64,000 nt of DNA, from contig NZ_CP073766.1 in the NCBI RefSeq assembly GCF_018255755.1, forward strand, positions 4,772,501-4,836,500, in the 5' to 3' direction. How positions within the stretch are numbered: the first letter of the stretch is position 1; each line of letters opens with the position of its first letter. Origin of the DNA: Chitinophaga sp. HK235 (lineage in GTDB: Bacteria; Bacteroidota; Bacteroidia; Chitinophagales; Chitinophagaceae). Of the stretch, positions 26,566-36,733 are shown in pieces. The notes beneath the pieces are model-generated. The model searched no databases. It saw nothing but the letters and a program-made list of their open reading frames with translations, and had not been told where the DNA came from. The position numbers were made by a program, and so were the translations under genes.

Positions 26566-26595
26566 AATATTTTTAGTAAAACTACTAAAAATATT
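26566..26595. promoter_or_regulatory. 13-bp perfect inverted repeat before the radical SAM gene
   Basis: The arms AATATTTTTAGTA and TACTAAAAATATT are perfect reverse complements separated by AAAC. The element ends 5 bases before ATG 26560 and would overlap the transcript start or the ribosome binding region. It resembles an operator of a dimeric repressor. Confidence 0.55.
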
Positions 26596-26645
26596 GGCAT
26601 TTAGATTTTTTTTATTTATTGATGGGCCTGTTGATTTGTACAAGT

Positions 26646-28427
26646 CTAGATGATCTCCATCTGCTTCATCAGGAAAGTAGCATTCTTGTTTCTCGCAATA
26701 CCAGCTCTGATGCGGTAATCAAAGAACAGATGATTGTCCTGTATAGTGCTTTCGAAACAGTAGTTCTTTATTTTTTCGGGGTAACTGTCTTCCAGATGGC
26801 CCAGCTCCAGGTCATGCGTAGCAATCATCCCCAGGCAGTTATAGGCCAGGAAATGCTCTATCAGGCTGCGGGAGCCGGAGAGCTTGTCTTCCGAATTGGT
26901 CCCCTTCAGGATTTCATCCAGCAGAATAAACACCTGCCCTCCTCTTTTCAGCTGCAGGATGATATGCTGCAGGCGCAGCAGCTCAGCCTGGAAATAAGAG
27001 GTATGGCTGGCGATAGAATCCTTGATACGCATAGATGTCATAATGCGCATGGGGGTAAACACAAAACGTTGTGCACATACGGGCGCCCCACACATGGCCA
27101 GCAACAGGTTGGAACCAATACTGCGCAGAAACGTACTCTTTCCTGACATATTAGATCCTGTAATGATCAGGAAGCTAGCCGGACGCCCGATACTGCCATC
27201 ATTCTTCACAGACTCATTATCGGGGATCAGCGGATGACCCAGGGCTTCGGCCTCCAGCACCATCGGTGCTGCCTGTGGTTGCGGATAGGCATACTGCGGA
27301 TGATTGTACGCATAGGTGGCCAGACTATTCCACACCTCCAGTTGGGCAATCACCCCAAACCAGCGCTCCACATCTGTTTTATGTTTCGATTTCCAGCGTT
27401 CCAACCGCAGAATACAATGCAGGTCGTACAGAAAAAGAGAGTTCAGGATAACAGCCACCAGCAGGTTCAATCGCTGATCAAAAGCAGATCCGATGCGGGA
27501 CAACTGATGCAGCGCCACATCTGCCTCCCTTGCAATTCCCTGCTGCTCCTTCAGTAATGCTGACTGCTCAAAGGAACCGTTGCGGATCAGGTGCAACAAC
27601 AAGGAAAACTTCTCCAGGATACGCTCCTTATGAGATATCAGCTTGTACTGCTCCATCATCTTTCCCTGGATGCTGCCCAGCAACAACCAGTTCAGTATCA
27701 CCATACCGATAAAAAGATAATAATGCCCGGTATAAGCGTATACTCCCAGCATTAGCAATGCCAGCGCCGGGAACAACCAGGAGGCTATCTGCATGAATTT
27801 GTTGTGGATAAAGGAAAAGGGCATGCCTAACCACAGCGCCAGCTCCCGACGGTCGCTGACCTCTTCTTTTGCCAGCATTGCATTAGCCGTCAGATGCTGC
27901 CGGAAGTCGATCTCGGGCGCCAGTACCTTCAACGCTTCTTGTGTAGCCAGAATGGTCGGTACATCCTCTATAGGACTCCGCAATGCGTTCGCCAGCTGTT
28001 GTTTGCCAGACAAAGTACCCGTACGGTTGATGGACTGGAAAATAGAAGCAGGACCAAACACGTCCAGATCGTTGCTGTAATCATGCTGGTCATCGATAAA
28101 CTCTCTGCCGTCTTCAAAAGTGGATTTCCATTCAGTAGCCTGCAGCAGCTCTTTCTGATTCAGCTCCAGCAAGGTTTTTAACAATGCGAGCTTCTGCTGC
28201 GACTGGTTATGCTTCTTCAGAAAAAAAGCAAAAAACACCACGCCCACAGCGGAAAGGAGCAACCATCCCCCCATCCATCCCTGCCGGAAATAAAACACAA
28301 CCCCGGCAATAATCAACAGAAAACTCAATAATCTCGCCCACGACAGCAGAGAAGCCTGTCTCCTCTCTTTATCAATAGCCTGCTGAAAATCGTTTATACG
28401 TTGCTGATATATACCGGCGTGCTGCAT
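26646..28427 (-). CDS. Membrane-anchored MutS-family ATPase
   Basis: From ATG 28427 the protein has 593 residues. Four hydrophobic helices lie at about 32-48, 52-70 and in a pair near 215-255, then a MutS core and ATPase domain follow. Walker A is GSNMSGKST (424-432) and Walker B is FILLDEIL (500-507). The mismatch-binding domain of MutS1 is absent. Relatives in Bacteroidota are annotated only as MutS-related; mismatch repair is not proven. The longer start at 28469 would lie inside the hairpin after the GH125 gene, so I prefer the later one. Confidence 0.85.
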   Translation of the reverse strand: MQHAGIYQQRINDFQQAIDKERRQASLLSWARLLSFLLIIAGVVFYFRQGWMGGWLLLSAVGVVFFAFFLKKHNQSQQKLALLKTLLELNQKELLQATEWKSTFEDGREFIDDQHDYSNDLDVFGPASIFQSINRTGTLSGKQQLANALRSPIEDVPTILATQEALKVLAPEIDFRQHLTANAMLAKEEVSDRRELALWLGMPFSFIHNKFMQIASWLFPALALLMLGVYAYTGHYYLFIGMVILNWLLLGSIQGKMMEQYKLISHKERILEKFSLLLHLIRNGSFEQSALLKEQQGIAREADVALHQLSRIGSAFDQRLNLLVAVILNSLFLYDLHCILRLERWKSKHKTDVERWFGVIAQLEVWNSLATYAYNHPQYAYPQPQAAPMVLEAEALGHPLIPDNESVKNDGSIGRPASFLIITGSNMSGKSTFLRSIGSNLLLAMCGAPVCAQRFVFTPMRIMTSMRIKDSIASHTSYFQAELLRLQHIILQLKRGGQVFILLDEILKGTNSEDKLSGSRSLIEHFLAYNCLGMIATHDLELGHLEDSYPEKIKNYCFESTIQDNHLFFDYRIRAGIARNKNATFLMKQMEII

Positions 28428-28446
28428 CTGGATCGTTTTTAAAAGT

Positions 28447-28483
28447 GAAATGCAGCGGAAGATAATCATCTCCGCTGCATTTC
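28447..28483 (-). terminator. Hairpin after the GH125 gene
   Basis: A perfect 13-bp stem, GAAATGCAGCGGA / TCCGCTGCATTTC with an 11-base loop, follows the GH125 stop by 28 bases. The T-run on the minus strand is short (CACTTTTAAAA). It separates the mannosidase from the MutS-like gene. Confidence 0.6.
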
Positions 28484-28511
28484 AAATATCAAAATAAAAA
28501 ATCAAAAAATG

Positions 28512-29942
28512 CTAAGCATATTGCCTTTTCAGCAAATCAGGATACTCCTGGCTTACTTTCAGAATAAGCTCTCCGAACAAGGTACATGCCCAGGCAAACC
28601 ATTTACGGGTGAACTTACTGGGATCGTCTTTATGGTAGGACTCGTGAATAAAGCCGGTATTTCCATCTGTATTACGCAGTGTTTTGATACATTCGGCTAT
28701 TTCCTCCTTGTTATGGCTGGTCAAAGCTCTCATGATGATACTCATCGGCCAGATGTAGTTTTCTCCGGTATGCGGACTACCTACGCCATTGCCATACTTA
28801 CCTTGATAGAACCAGGGATGGAAAGTGCTCCATACAAAATGTCTGGAGGCCTGGTAAAGCGGATCATCCGCGGTAGTATATCCCAGATAGGGAATAGACA
28901 GCAGGCTGGGCACGTTGGTATCGTCAATGAATAAACGATTACCATAACCATCTACCTCAAAACCATACATGTTACCCAGCTTAGGATGTTCTACGATTGC
29001 ATAGGCTTTGATAGCGCGGTCCACTTCATCAGCCAGGTCGGTGCACTCTTTCGCAAAAGCAGCATCTTTATAGATCTCCGTGCTGATTTCCGCCAGCTGG
29101 CGCAGTGAAACCACCGCGAACATATTGGACGGGATCAGGAAAGGAAATACGGTGGCGTCGTCAGACGGGCGGAAGATCGAAACGATCAGGCCTACCGGCA
29201 GCATGGGTGCACCGTAACCGGAATTAGGTACGGTATCTGACTGCCAGGCAGTTACCCGCTGAAATTTATAAGGACCTTTCCCTTCCTTACGCTGTTGCTC
29301 TTTGAACGTTTTTACGATCAGGCGGGCAGATTGTTTGTATTTGTCGTCAAACACTTTGGTATCTCCACCTTGCTTCCAGTAGTGATAAGCCAGACGCACG
29401 GTATAACAGAGCGAGTCTATTTCCCATTTGCGTTCATGCAGCTCTGGTTTCATGTCCGTGAGGTCTTTCTCCCATTCACTGCCGGTAGGGCCGTCATTGA
29501 AAGCGTTGGCATATGGGTCTATCAGGATGCATTTCACCTGGCGGTTGATCACACCGGCGATCATCTGCTCCAGTTTAGCATCTTCCTTAATCAGCGGAAT
29601 ATAAGGCCATACCTGTGCAGAGGAGTCACGCAGCCACATCGCATGGATATCGCCGGTGATGACAAAGGTATCGGGCCTGCCATCCTGTACTTTAAAGTTC
29701 ACAGTGGTGTCAAGGGTGTTCGGGAAACAGTTCTCAAACATCCAGGCGAGTTTGTTGTCCGCAATCTGCTTTTTAACGCCGGCAATGGCCTTTTCTACAG
29801 CATCACTGCTGAATTTGCGCTGGGCCAGCGGCGGACGTTGGGAAGTATAACCATTCCAGCCTAAAACCGTTTTGGGCATCCCCAGCCCTACAGCACCTGC
29901 CAGCAGTGCGCTGTTCCTGATAAAATCTCTCCTTGCTACCAT
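28512..29942 (-). CDS. GH125 family exo-alpha-1,6-mannosidase
   Basis: The 476-residue protein starts with a twin-arginine-like signal (MVARRDFIRNSALLAGAVGL), so it is likely exported folded. The body matches GH125: GDIHAMWLRDSSAQVWPY near residue 95, KWEIDSLCYTVRLAYHYW near residue 165, and NSGYGAPMLP. GH125 enzymes remove terminal alpha-1,6-mannose by inversion. With the gene upstream it may belong to host or fungal mannan use, but no SusC/SusD pair or other glycosidase is present, so this is not a classic polysaccharide utilisation locus. Confidence 0.92.
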   Translation of the reverse strand: MVARRDFIRNSALLAGAVGLGMPKTVLGWNGYTSQRPPLAQRKFSSDAVEKAIAGVKKQIADNKLAWMFENCFPNTLDTTVNFKVQDGRPDTFVITGDIHAMWLRDSSAQVWPYIPLIKEDAKLEQMIAGVINRQVKCILIDPYANAFNDGPTGSEWEKDLTDMKPELHERKWEIDSLCYTVRLAYHYWKQGGDTKVFDDKYKQSARLIVKTFKEQQRKEGKGPYKFQRVTAWQSDTVPNSGYGAPMLPVGLIVSIFRPSDDATVFPFLIPSNMFAVVSLRQLAEISTEIYKDAAFAKECTDLADEVDRAIKAYAIVEHPKLGNMYGFEVDGYGNRLFIDDTNVPSLLSIPYLGYTTADDPLYQASRHFVWSTFHPWFYQGKYGNGVGSPHTGENYIWPMSIIMRALTSHNKEEIAECIKTLRNTDGNTGFIHESYHKDDPSKFTRKWFAWACTLFGELILKVSQEYPDLLKRQYA

Positions 29943-30005
29943 ACTGTTTTATTACGTTTAGATGGCTAAAATAGAAAAGTTTCCCGGATTTGCTTAATCG
30001 ATTTA

Positions 30006-32438
30006 TCAATCGTCATCCTCTTCCTTCGCCTGCAGCTTCACAAACGCACTTCTGCGGGGTGCCGGCATCACGGCATTTTCGCCATGGATGGCCTTCCACA
30101 CCACTTCATTCAGTTCCAGGTCCGGCGCGCGGTCTTCATGCGCCAGATCAAAAGCCGCAGAACGGCGGGCACTTTCATTCCAGGCAGTATTACGTTCCCG
30201 GATGTCTACATTGGCGTCCAGTGCCACATAAGGTGTGAGGTCGGGCGTAGCGGTGAAGAGTTCCCACATAGGTGTGGCAGCTGCGTCGTACTGGCTCATC
30301 GGCGGCAGTCCCAGGATCAGCTCCATGGTACGCAACATCCCGGAGGTGGAATACATGTTATGATTTACAGCCTTGCGTTTTACATAAGGACTTATCACAT
30401 AAGCAGTAGAACGGTGTGCATCTACGTGGTCCGGGCCATTCTGCGCATCATCTTCCAGAATAAAAATGGCGCTCTCTTTCCAGATTTTGCTGTGGGAAAT
30501 ATATTCTATCAGTTTACCTACGGCCAGGTCGTTATCAGCCACAGATGCATAAGGCGAATAGGCACCTTTGCGCATACCGCTGGTATGGTCGTTGCCCAGA
30601 CGGATGGTATTGAAGTGAGGTACTGCATCGGCAGCCAGCAGGGAATCGAAATCACGCTGCCAGATCTGCTGCCTGTCCACATCCAGGATAGTGAGATCAA
30701 AGGCAGGATAATCTTTGCAGAAATGCCCTTCCAGTGATTTAAGGGTAGCGGAACCTTTGCCGGTAAACTCGCCATAGCTGCGATAGCTTACCCCTGCCCG
30801 CTGGCAGTAATCCCAGATAAATCCTTTTTTAGGATAAGCGATTTTGCGGCTGCCTTCATAATCGTAAGTGCCTCCGCGGCCACCATAACTGGTAGGCCAG
30901 GTTTTTTCCGTATAGTCGGTAGCGTAAGCAGCAGTACTCCAGTTGTGTCCGTCTGCGCTCACTTCTGCATCTACATAAAAATTATCCAGCAGTACAAAAT
31001 CCTTCACCAGCTTATGCTGATTTGGTGTGATACGCTCAGGGAAAATACACAGGCTGCTGTCTCCGTTACCTTCTTTGATATCGCCCAGCACCTGGTCATA
31101 GGTACGGTTTTCCTTGATCACGTAAAACACGTATTTAATAGGCGAAGGTTTTCCTACTTCTCTGGGGATAGGGTTGCCCTCTTCTCCGGCAGCGCGCAGC
31201 TCCTTGTTTTTGTTATAGGGAGTATTATCATACACCAGCTTAGACCATTGACCCAGTACCTTTTCACCCGGCTCGCGGAACATGGAAAGCGTACCTTTGA
31301 ACAGTCCGGCAATATACTGTACCGGACGGCCCTGACGGGTATTGGCCGCATGTGAACCGCTGGCATCTTTACGGCTGATCGGATTAGGTCCTTCAGGATT
31401 AGCCATAGAGGTGAATCCTTTACCATTGGCCACCAATACTTTTTTACCGGTGATACGCACGCAGGTAGGATACCATCCCACGGGGATAAAGCCTTCAGAA
31501 TGGCTTTTACCTGGTGTGGCTACATCAAACACAGCGAGACAGTTGTTGTCGGCATTAGCGATGTACAATGTTTTGTTATCAGCAGACAATGCCAGACCAT
31601 TGGTAGTAGATCCAGCAGGTGCATCAGGATACAGCGCTGTCTGCAGGGTCTCAATCACCTTACCATCTGCAGTGGTGATCACAGACACGGAGTTATCATT
31701 GGCATTAGCCACATACAGATACTTCCCGTTTTTGGAAAGAATAACTTCATTAGGATGGCTGCCCGTTTTAATTTCCTGCACCACTTTATCAGCAGCAATG
31801 TCATATACTGCAATCGCATCACCGCCCCATAAAGAGATATACAGCGTTTTGTTGTCTTTCGACAGCACACAGGTATACGCCTCTGCAGACAATGGAATAC
31901 GCTTAATTACTTTCCTGGTGGCAAGATCCAACAGATAGAGACTGTTGTCTTCTTTGGTAACTACGTATAACCGGTTACGTGAGTTATCCAATGCCATACC
32001 GGTAGGACAAATTTTTTCTTTCGGCCATGACAGTCCCAGGCGGATACTGTCTGCCAGTTTCAACTTATTGTCCTGAATACGGTATTGCCAGATCACATTA
32101 TCATTGGCACCGGAAGCGTATAATGATTTTTCATCTTTGCTGAAAGCAAGGCCCAGCCATGATTTAGGGATTGTCACCTCATCCAGCAGTACTTCCTGTT
32201 GCGGATCAATCAGCTGAAGCGTGTGTTTGCTCTGGCCGTTATTATTTACCACCAGGTATTTCTCAGAACCGGAAAGGACCATGTTCAGCGGAAGATCTCC
32301 CAGTGGCAGGGAACGGCCTGCTGGCGTAAGTGCCCAGCCATTGGGCAACAATATCCGTGAAGCCACGGTATCTGTTGTTTTTTGTGCGACCGCCTGCAGA
32401 GAGGCCAGCAGCAACATACTGAAAACCAGTTTTTTCAT
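30006..32438 (-). CDS. YVTN beta-propeller / phosphoesterase fusion protein
   Basis: From ATG 32438 the protein has 810 residues with a signal peptide ending at VAQ. Residues about 25-360 form a YVTN-type beta-propeller with repeats such as GSHPNEVILSKNGKYLYVAN. The rest is an alkaline-phosphatase-like phosphoesterase domain of the phospholipase C/acid phosphatase type, with YVFYVIKENRTYDQVLGD near its start and FILEDDAQNGPDHVDAHRS near its end. Such fusions are exported and common in Bacteroidota and Acidobacteria; the substrate is not known. The longer frame upstream would bury the signal peptide. Confidence 0.88.
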   Translation of the reverse strand: MKKLVFSMLLLASLQAVAQKTTDTVASRILLPNGWALTPAGRSLPLGDLPLNMVLSGSEKYLVVNNNGQSKHTLQLIDPQQEVLLDEVTIPKSWLGLAFSKDEKSLYASGANDNVIWQYRIQDNKLKLADSIRLGLSWPKEKICPTGMALDNSRNRLYVVTKEDNSLYLLDLATRKVIKRIPLSAEAYTCVLSKDNKTLYISLWGGDAIAVYDIAADKVVQEIKTGSHPNEVILSKNGKYLYVANANDNSVSVITTADGKVIETLQTALYPDAPAGSTTNGLALSADNKTLYIANADNNCLAVFDVATPGKSHSEGFIPVGWYPTCVRITGKKVLVANGKGFTSMANPEGPNPISRKDASGSHAANTRQGRPVQYIAGLFKGTLSMFREPGEKVLGQWSKLVYDNTPYNKNKELRAAGEEGNPIPREVGKPSPIKYVFYVIKENRTYDQVLGDIKEGNGDSSLCIFPERITPNQHKLVKDFVLLDNFYVDAEVSADGHNWSTAAYATDYTEKTWPTSYGGRGGTYDYEGSRKIAYPKKGFIWDYCQRAGVSYRSYGEFTGKGSATLKSLEGHFCKDYPAFDLTILDVDRQQIWQRDFDSLLAADAVPHFNTIRLGNDHTSGMRKGAYSPYASVADNDLAVGKLIEYISHSKIWKESAIFILEDDAQNGPDHVDAHRSTAYVISPYVKRKAVNHNMYSTSGMLRTMELILGLPPMSQYDAAATPMWELFTATPDLTPYVALDANVDIRERNTAWNESARRSAAFDLAHEDRAPDLELNEVVWKAIHGENAVMPAPRRSAFVKLQAKEEDDD

Positions 32439-32555
32439 ATGCATATCAGGTAATAAGCCGGTAAAAATAGCGCAGCAACACAAGCAGATACAATAGCCCT
32501 CACAATTGATAATACTAATATAATATATGAATTCCGTTCTTTTAAGTGTTTACAA

Positions 32556-32601
32556 AAAGCGAAGGCCCCATTGGTGTAGAAACCAATGGGGCCTTCGCTT
32601 T
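32556..32601. terminator. Strong bidirectional terminator after icmF
   Basis: A perfect 20-bp stem (32556-32575 with 32582-32601) closes a 6-base loop, with GC-rich centre and A/T ends. It lies 70 bases past the icmF stop codon and separates it from the propeller-phosphoesterase gene. Confidence 0.85.
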
Positions 32602-32670
32602 ATATACATTTCTATGTTCGCTCCTATCTCCTCACATCAACATCATCACTAAACATCATCACCATCACCG

Positions 32671-35600
32671 TTACATGTTTCTGCGATATTGTCCACCTAC
32701 TTCATAAAGCGCATGAGTGATCTGTCCAAGTGAACAGTGTTTCACGGTCTCCATGAGTTCTGCGAAGAGGTTGCCATTGTTGACAGCCACCTGTTGCAGT
32801 TGTTTGAGGGCAGCCTCGCTCTTGTTCCTGTGCCGTTGCTGGAAGGCTTCCAGGGTATTGATCTGGAAGGTTTTTTCTTCTGTGGTGGAGCGGATCACTT
32901 CTGCCGGGATAATGGTGGGTGAACCATTTTTATTCAGGAAGGTGTTAACGCCTATGATAGGGTATTCACCAGTGTGTTTGAGTGATTCGTAGTAGAGACT
33001 CTCTTCCTGTATTTTGTTGCGCTGGTACATTCTTTCCATAGCGCCCAGTACGCCACCGCGTTCTGTGATACGGTCAAATTCCGCCAGCACGGCCTCTTCT
33101 ACCAGGTCGGTCAGTTCTTCAATGAAGAAGGAACCCTGTACCGGGTTTTCGTTTTTGGCGGTACCCAGTTCGCGGTTGATGATCAGCTGAATAGCCATCG
33201 CCCTTCTCACACTTTCTTCTGTAGGCGTGGTGATGGCTTCATCATATGCGTTGGTATGCAGGGAGTTGCAGTTATCGTAGATAGCATACAGGGCCTGCAA
33301 TGTGGTACGGATATCGTTGAAATCAATCTCCTGAGCATGGAGACTGCGGCCGGAAGTCTGAATATGATATTTCAGTTTCTGGGAACGGTCGTTGCCTTTG
33401 TATTTGTATTTGATGGCTTTGGACCAGATACGGCGGGCTACGCGGCCGATCACCGAATATTCAGGATCCATACCATTACTGAAGAAGAACGAGAGGTTCG
33501 GCGCAAAATCGTCGATATTCATGCCTCTGCTGAGATAGTACTCCACATAGGTGAACCCGTTAGCCAGTGTAAAGGCCAGCTGGGTGATCGGATTGGCGCC
33601 GGCTTCCGCGATATGGTAACCGGAGATACTGACAGAATAGAAGTTACGCACCTTCTGATGGATGAAATACTCCTGTACGTCTCCCATGAGCTTCAGTGCA
33701 AATTCTGTAGAGAAGATACAGGTATTCTGTGCCTGATCTTCCTTGAGAATATCTGCCTGCACAGTACCTCTTACTGTACTGAGGGCATAGGCACGGATCT
33801 TTTTGTATACATCTTCAGGCAGTACTTCATCGCCGGAGATACCCAGGAGCTGCAGTCCCAGTCCGTCGTTACCTGCGGGCAGGTCACCACTGTAATGCGG
33901 CAGCGGATGGTCTTTGAATTTTTTCTGGATGGTGGCTTTTACCTGTTCGGTAAGACCGTTTTCAACAATATATTTCTCGCACTGCTGATCGACGGCGGCA
34001 TTCATGAAGAAAGCCAGCAACACCGGCGCAGGGCCGTTGATAGTCATGGATACAGAGGTCTTCGGATCGCAGAGATCGAAGCCGCTGTATAGCTTTTTGG
34101 CATCATCCACAGTTGCGATGCTCACGCCGGAGTTTCCGATTTTGCCATAGATATCCGGGCGAACGGCAGGGTCTTCCCCGTAGAGGGTTACGCTGTCAAA
34201 TGCAGTAGACAGGCGTTTGGCCGGCTGATCGATGGATACGTAGTGGAAGCGTTTGTTGGTCCTTTCAGGGCCACCTTCACCGGCGAACATGCGGGTAGGA
34301 TCTTCCCCTTCCCTTTTGAGCGGGAATACACCAGCTGCATAAGGAAATTCACCTGGTACATTTTCTGTGAGCTGCCAGCGCAGGATATCACCCCAGTCTT
34401 TGTATTTAGGAAGGCTAACTTTCGGTATGCGGCTGTGGCTGAGGCTTTCTGTAAAGAGCGGCAATTTGATCACCTTATCCCTAACCTGGAATTCGTAGAA
34501 GTCGGCTGCATATTTTTTCAGCAGCGACGGCCATTCGTCTACCAGTTTTTTGCATTCAGGATGCAGGGAGGCCTGCAGCTGTGACTGTATATCTGCCAGC
34601 ATCGCAGCTTTTGACGGATCAATATCTATCACGCCCTGGATCTGATACAGCTGCGTAGCTATTTTACACTGTTCATCTACCCACTTACTGTAGTCAGCAA
34701 TCGCTTCCCCTATTTCGGCGAGGTAGCGTACCCTGGCAGGCGGGATGATCTGCGATTTGGTAGTGGTGGATTTGAGGCTTTCATGTACCAGCGGTCCAAA
34801 GGGAGCGCTGGTTTTTTCCACTACTTTTTCCATCACCCTTTCAAAGAGCAGGTTGATGCCTGCATCGTTGAACTGGGAAGCGATGGAGCCTACCACCGGT
34901 AGTTCCTCGTCTTTAGCAGTCCAGAGGCTGTGGTTACGTTTGTATTGTTTGCGCACATCGTGCAGTGCATCGAGGGCGCCGGCTTTGTCAAATTTGTTGA
35001 TAGCAATGACGTCTGCATAGTCCAGCATGTTGATTTTTTCCAGCTGGGATGCTGCACCGTATTCAGGCGTCATTACATACAGCGATACATCACAGTAATC
35101 GGTGATGGCAGTGTCGCTCTGACCGATACCGGAAGTTTCGAGGATGATGAAATCGAAGCCTGCCAGTTTGCAGATATCGATGGCTTCCTGGATATGTTCG
35201 CTGATAGCTTTGTCGCTTTCCCGGGTAGCGAGAGAGCGCATATAGGCCCGTGGGTGGTGGATGGCGTTCATGCGGATACGGTCACCCAGCAAGGCGCCAC
35301 CGGTTTTCTTTTTGGACGGGTCTACCGATATCACGGCTACGGTCTTGTCGCTGAATTGGGTCAGGTAGCGGCGCACTAGTTCGTCTGTCACGCTACTTTT
35401 ACCAGCGCCGCCGGTGCCGGTGATACCCAGCACAGGGGTTGCATTGTCTTCTGCAGGTGTATTGGTAATCTGAGTACCTGCCTCAACATCCACTGTTACT
35501 GCTTTTCGGGCTTTTACGCCGCTCAGCAGTGCTACCGGCATGTCATTTTCCGCCAGGCTGATGCCGCGGGCGATGATCTTAGGATTCCTGCTTTTTTTCA

Positions 35601-36072
35601 GCTGCGGGATATCTTCCACATTACTGCCGCTGGCCAGCGGTTTAACAGGGATGTCACACTGACGGATGAGGTCTTCGATCATACCTTCCAGCCCCATCTG
35701 ACGGCCATCATCCGGAGAGTACAGCCGGGCAATACCGTAAGCATGCAGCTCTTCTATCTCTGTAGGCAGGATGGTACCACCTCCGCCACCGAAGATCTTG
35801 ATATGTCCGCACCCTTTCTCCTGCAACAGGTCGTACATGTATTTAAAAAACTCTACGTGCCCTCCCTGATAAGAGGTAACGGCAATACCCTGTGCATCTT
35901 CCTGAACAGCACAGTCTACTATTTCTGCAGCGGAACGGTTGTGACCCAGATGGATCACTTCGGCGCCTTTTGCCTGCATAATCCTCCGCATGATATTGAT
36001 GGCGGCATCATGCCCGTCAAATAAAGCTGCTGCAGTTACAATGCGAACCTTATGTTGTGGTGTATATGACAT
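32671..36072 (-). CDS. icmF: Fused isobutyryl-CoA mutase IcmF
   Basis: From ATG 36072 the 1133-residue protein joins three parts. The first is an N-terminal B12-binding domain with FDGHDAAI around residues 18-25. The second is a MeaB-like G domain with P-loop GTGGAGKSS (219-227). The third is a C-terminal acyl-CoA mutase domain (about 530-1050), including [18 protein letters not shown]. That order defines IcmF, which interconverts isobutyryl-CoA and n-butyryl-CoA (or related acyl-CoAs) and uses its own GTPase as chaperone. The start was chosen at [12 protein letters not shown], where the family begins; 13 more codons are open upstream. A long gap with paired palindromes precedes it. Confidence 0.93.
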   Translation of the reverse strand: MSYTPQHKVRIVTAAALFDGHDAAINIMRRIMQAKGAEVIHLGHNRSAAEIVDCAVQEDAQGIAVTSYQGGHVEFFKYMYDLLQEKGCGHIKIFGGGGGTILPTEIEELHAYGIARLYSPDDGRQMGLEGMIEDLIRQCDIPVKPLASGSNVEDIPQLKKSRNPKIIARGISLAENDMPVALLSGVKARKAVTVDVEAGTQITNTPAEDNATPVLGITGTGGAGKSSVTDELVRRYLTQFSDKTVAVISVDPSKKKTGGALLGDRIRMNAIHHPRAYMRSLATRESDKAISEHIQEAIDICKLAGFDFIILETSGIGQSDTAITDYCDVSLYVMTPEYGAASQLEKINMLDYADVIAINKFDKAGALDALHDVRKQYKRNHSLWTAKDEELPVVGSIASQFNDAGINLLFERVMEKVVEKTSAPFGPLVHESLKSTTTKSQIIPPARVRYLAEIGEAIADYSKWVDEQCKIATQLYQIQGVIDIDPSKAAMLADIQSQLQASLHPECKKLVDEWPSLLKKYAADFYEFQVRDKVIKLPLFTESLSHSRIPKVSLPKYKDWGDILRWQLTENVPGEFPYAAGVFPLKREGEDPTRMFAGEGGPERTNKRFHYVSIDQPAKRLSTAFDSVTLYGEDPAVRPDIYGKIGNSGVSIATVDDAKKLYSGFDLCDPKTSVSMTINGPAPVLLAFFMNAAVDQQCEKYIVENGLTEQVKATIQKKFKDHPLPHYSGDLPAGNDGLGLQLLGISGDEVLPEDVYKKIRAYALSTVRGTVQADILKEDQAQNTCIFSTEFALKLMGDVQEYFIHQKVRNFYSVSISGYHIAEAGANPITQLAFTLANGFTYVEYYLSRGMNIDDFAPNLSFFFSNGMDPEYSVIGRVARRIWSKAIKYKYKGNDRSQKLKYHIQTSGRSLHAQEIDFNDIRTTLQALYAIYDNCNSLHTNAYDEAITTPTEESVRRAMAIQLIINRELGTAKNENPVQGSFFIEELTDLVEEAVLAEFDRITERGGVLGAMERMYQRNKIQEESLYYESLKHTGEYPIIGVNTFLNKNGSPTIIPAEVIRSTTEEKTFQINTLEAFQQRHRNKSEAALKQLQQVAVNNGNLFAELMETVKHCSLGQITHALYEVGGQYRRNM

Positions 36073-36245
36073 ATGATCTTTTTTTCTCTCACAATGGGAC
36101 CAGGGGAGCAAAGGGGCAGCAAACCGCTGTCACTTTTCCAGAGACCTTTGCAAGCAATGCAAGTTACGGAAAAAGCGGCTCAACTACAGGCCTACCATGG
36201 GTTTAGAAGAGATTAAACAGGAAAACAGTCTTATTGCAAATTATT

Positions 36246-36267
36246 TAACCATTCCTGAAAAGGGTTA
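36246..36267. promoter_or_regulatory. Palindromic motif copy 1
   Basis: The element has half-sites TAACC and GGGTTA around ATTCCTGAAAA, an imperfect inverted repeat. A closely related element is at 36638-36660. It lies about 175-195 bases upstream of the icmF start. Confidence 0.4.
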
Positions 36268-36637
36268 GTTTTTCCCTAAAACGACTTTCCCCTGTACCAT
36301 CAACCGGCACAAGGGAAAGTGAACGAATAAGACACCATGCAAAAGTGCTTAGCAGCCTTCTTGTTTCATAACGTGGAATTATAAAATCAAACTATTGATA
36401 AAATATTTATTGATTTCTTTTTGGCATACTTGATAAAAGGAAAATTTCTAATACCGCTTCGTTGGCAATACGTACTACGCTGATTTAAATTCTGGTTTTC
36501 ATCTACCCCTGAAAAACCGTTTTTTCAGGATGTGTATATTTTACACAATCTTACTTAATTTTTTGTTAAAAACAAACTTTTTTTTCATTTTCTGGAGAAA
36601 TAAATCAAAAAATGGTTTGTACCGGGCACAAGGGATC

Positions 36638-36660
36638 TAACCCTTCCTGGCAAAGGGTTT
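36638..36660. promoter_or_regulatory. Palindromic motif copy 2
   Basis: The element has arms AACCCTT and AAGGGTT around CCTGGCA, a better palindrome than copy 1. The adjacent AAGGG at 36630-36634 can also pair with CCCTT. It lies close to the stop codon of the NUDIX regulator gene. Confidence 0.4.
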
Positions 36661-36733
36661 GAATACGATTAATATTAACGGGAAAACGAGTGGGAAACGA
36701 AGTAGCAGCTAAAAAAATATCATACGTTCTTAT

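Larger units (their letters stand above)
36073..36733. other. Intergenic region with paired palindromic motifs
   Basis: This 661-base gap holds no convincing gene or tRNA. It contains two copies of an imperfect palindrome (36246-36267 and 36638-36660), each near a copy of GGCACAAGGGA (about 36307-36316 and 36625-36635). The middle is AT-rich with several T-runs. It lies between the NUDIX regulator gene and icmF, both on the minus strand, so it is the likely control region of icmF. Confidence 0.6.

Noticed and set aside
27803..27811. A single DnaA-box-like TGTGGATAA, with the rpmH-rnpA-yidD cluster elsewhere suggesting a nearby replication origin
   Set aside because: The match is a lone copy inside a coding gene about 20 kb from that cluster, and neither dnaA nor a box cluster is seen, so there is no support for an origin in this window.
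28427..28469. The longer start of the MutS-like gene at 28469
   Set aside because: That start codon lies inside the 13-bp hairpin that follows the GH125 gene, and the extra residues are hydrophobic and unlike the rest; ATG 28427 is more likely.
33256..34092. A 278-codon plus-strand frame opposite icmF
   Set aside because: It is antisense to the mutase domain of IcmF and has no recognisable motif.
36073..36733. Possible tRNA or small gene in the long gap before icmF
   Set aside because: No cloverleaf with a TTCGA-type loop and CCA end could be built, and no frame has a credible start and length.
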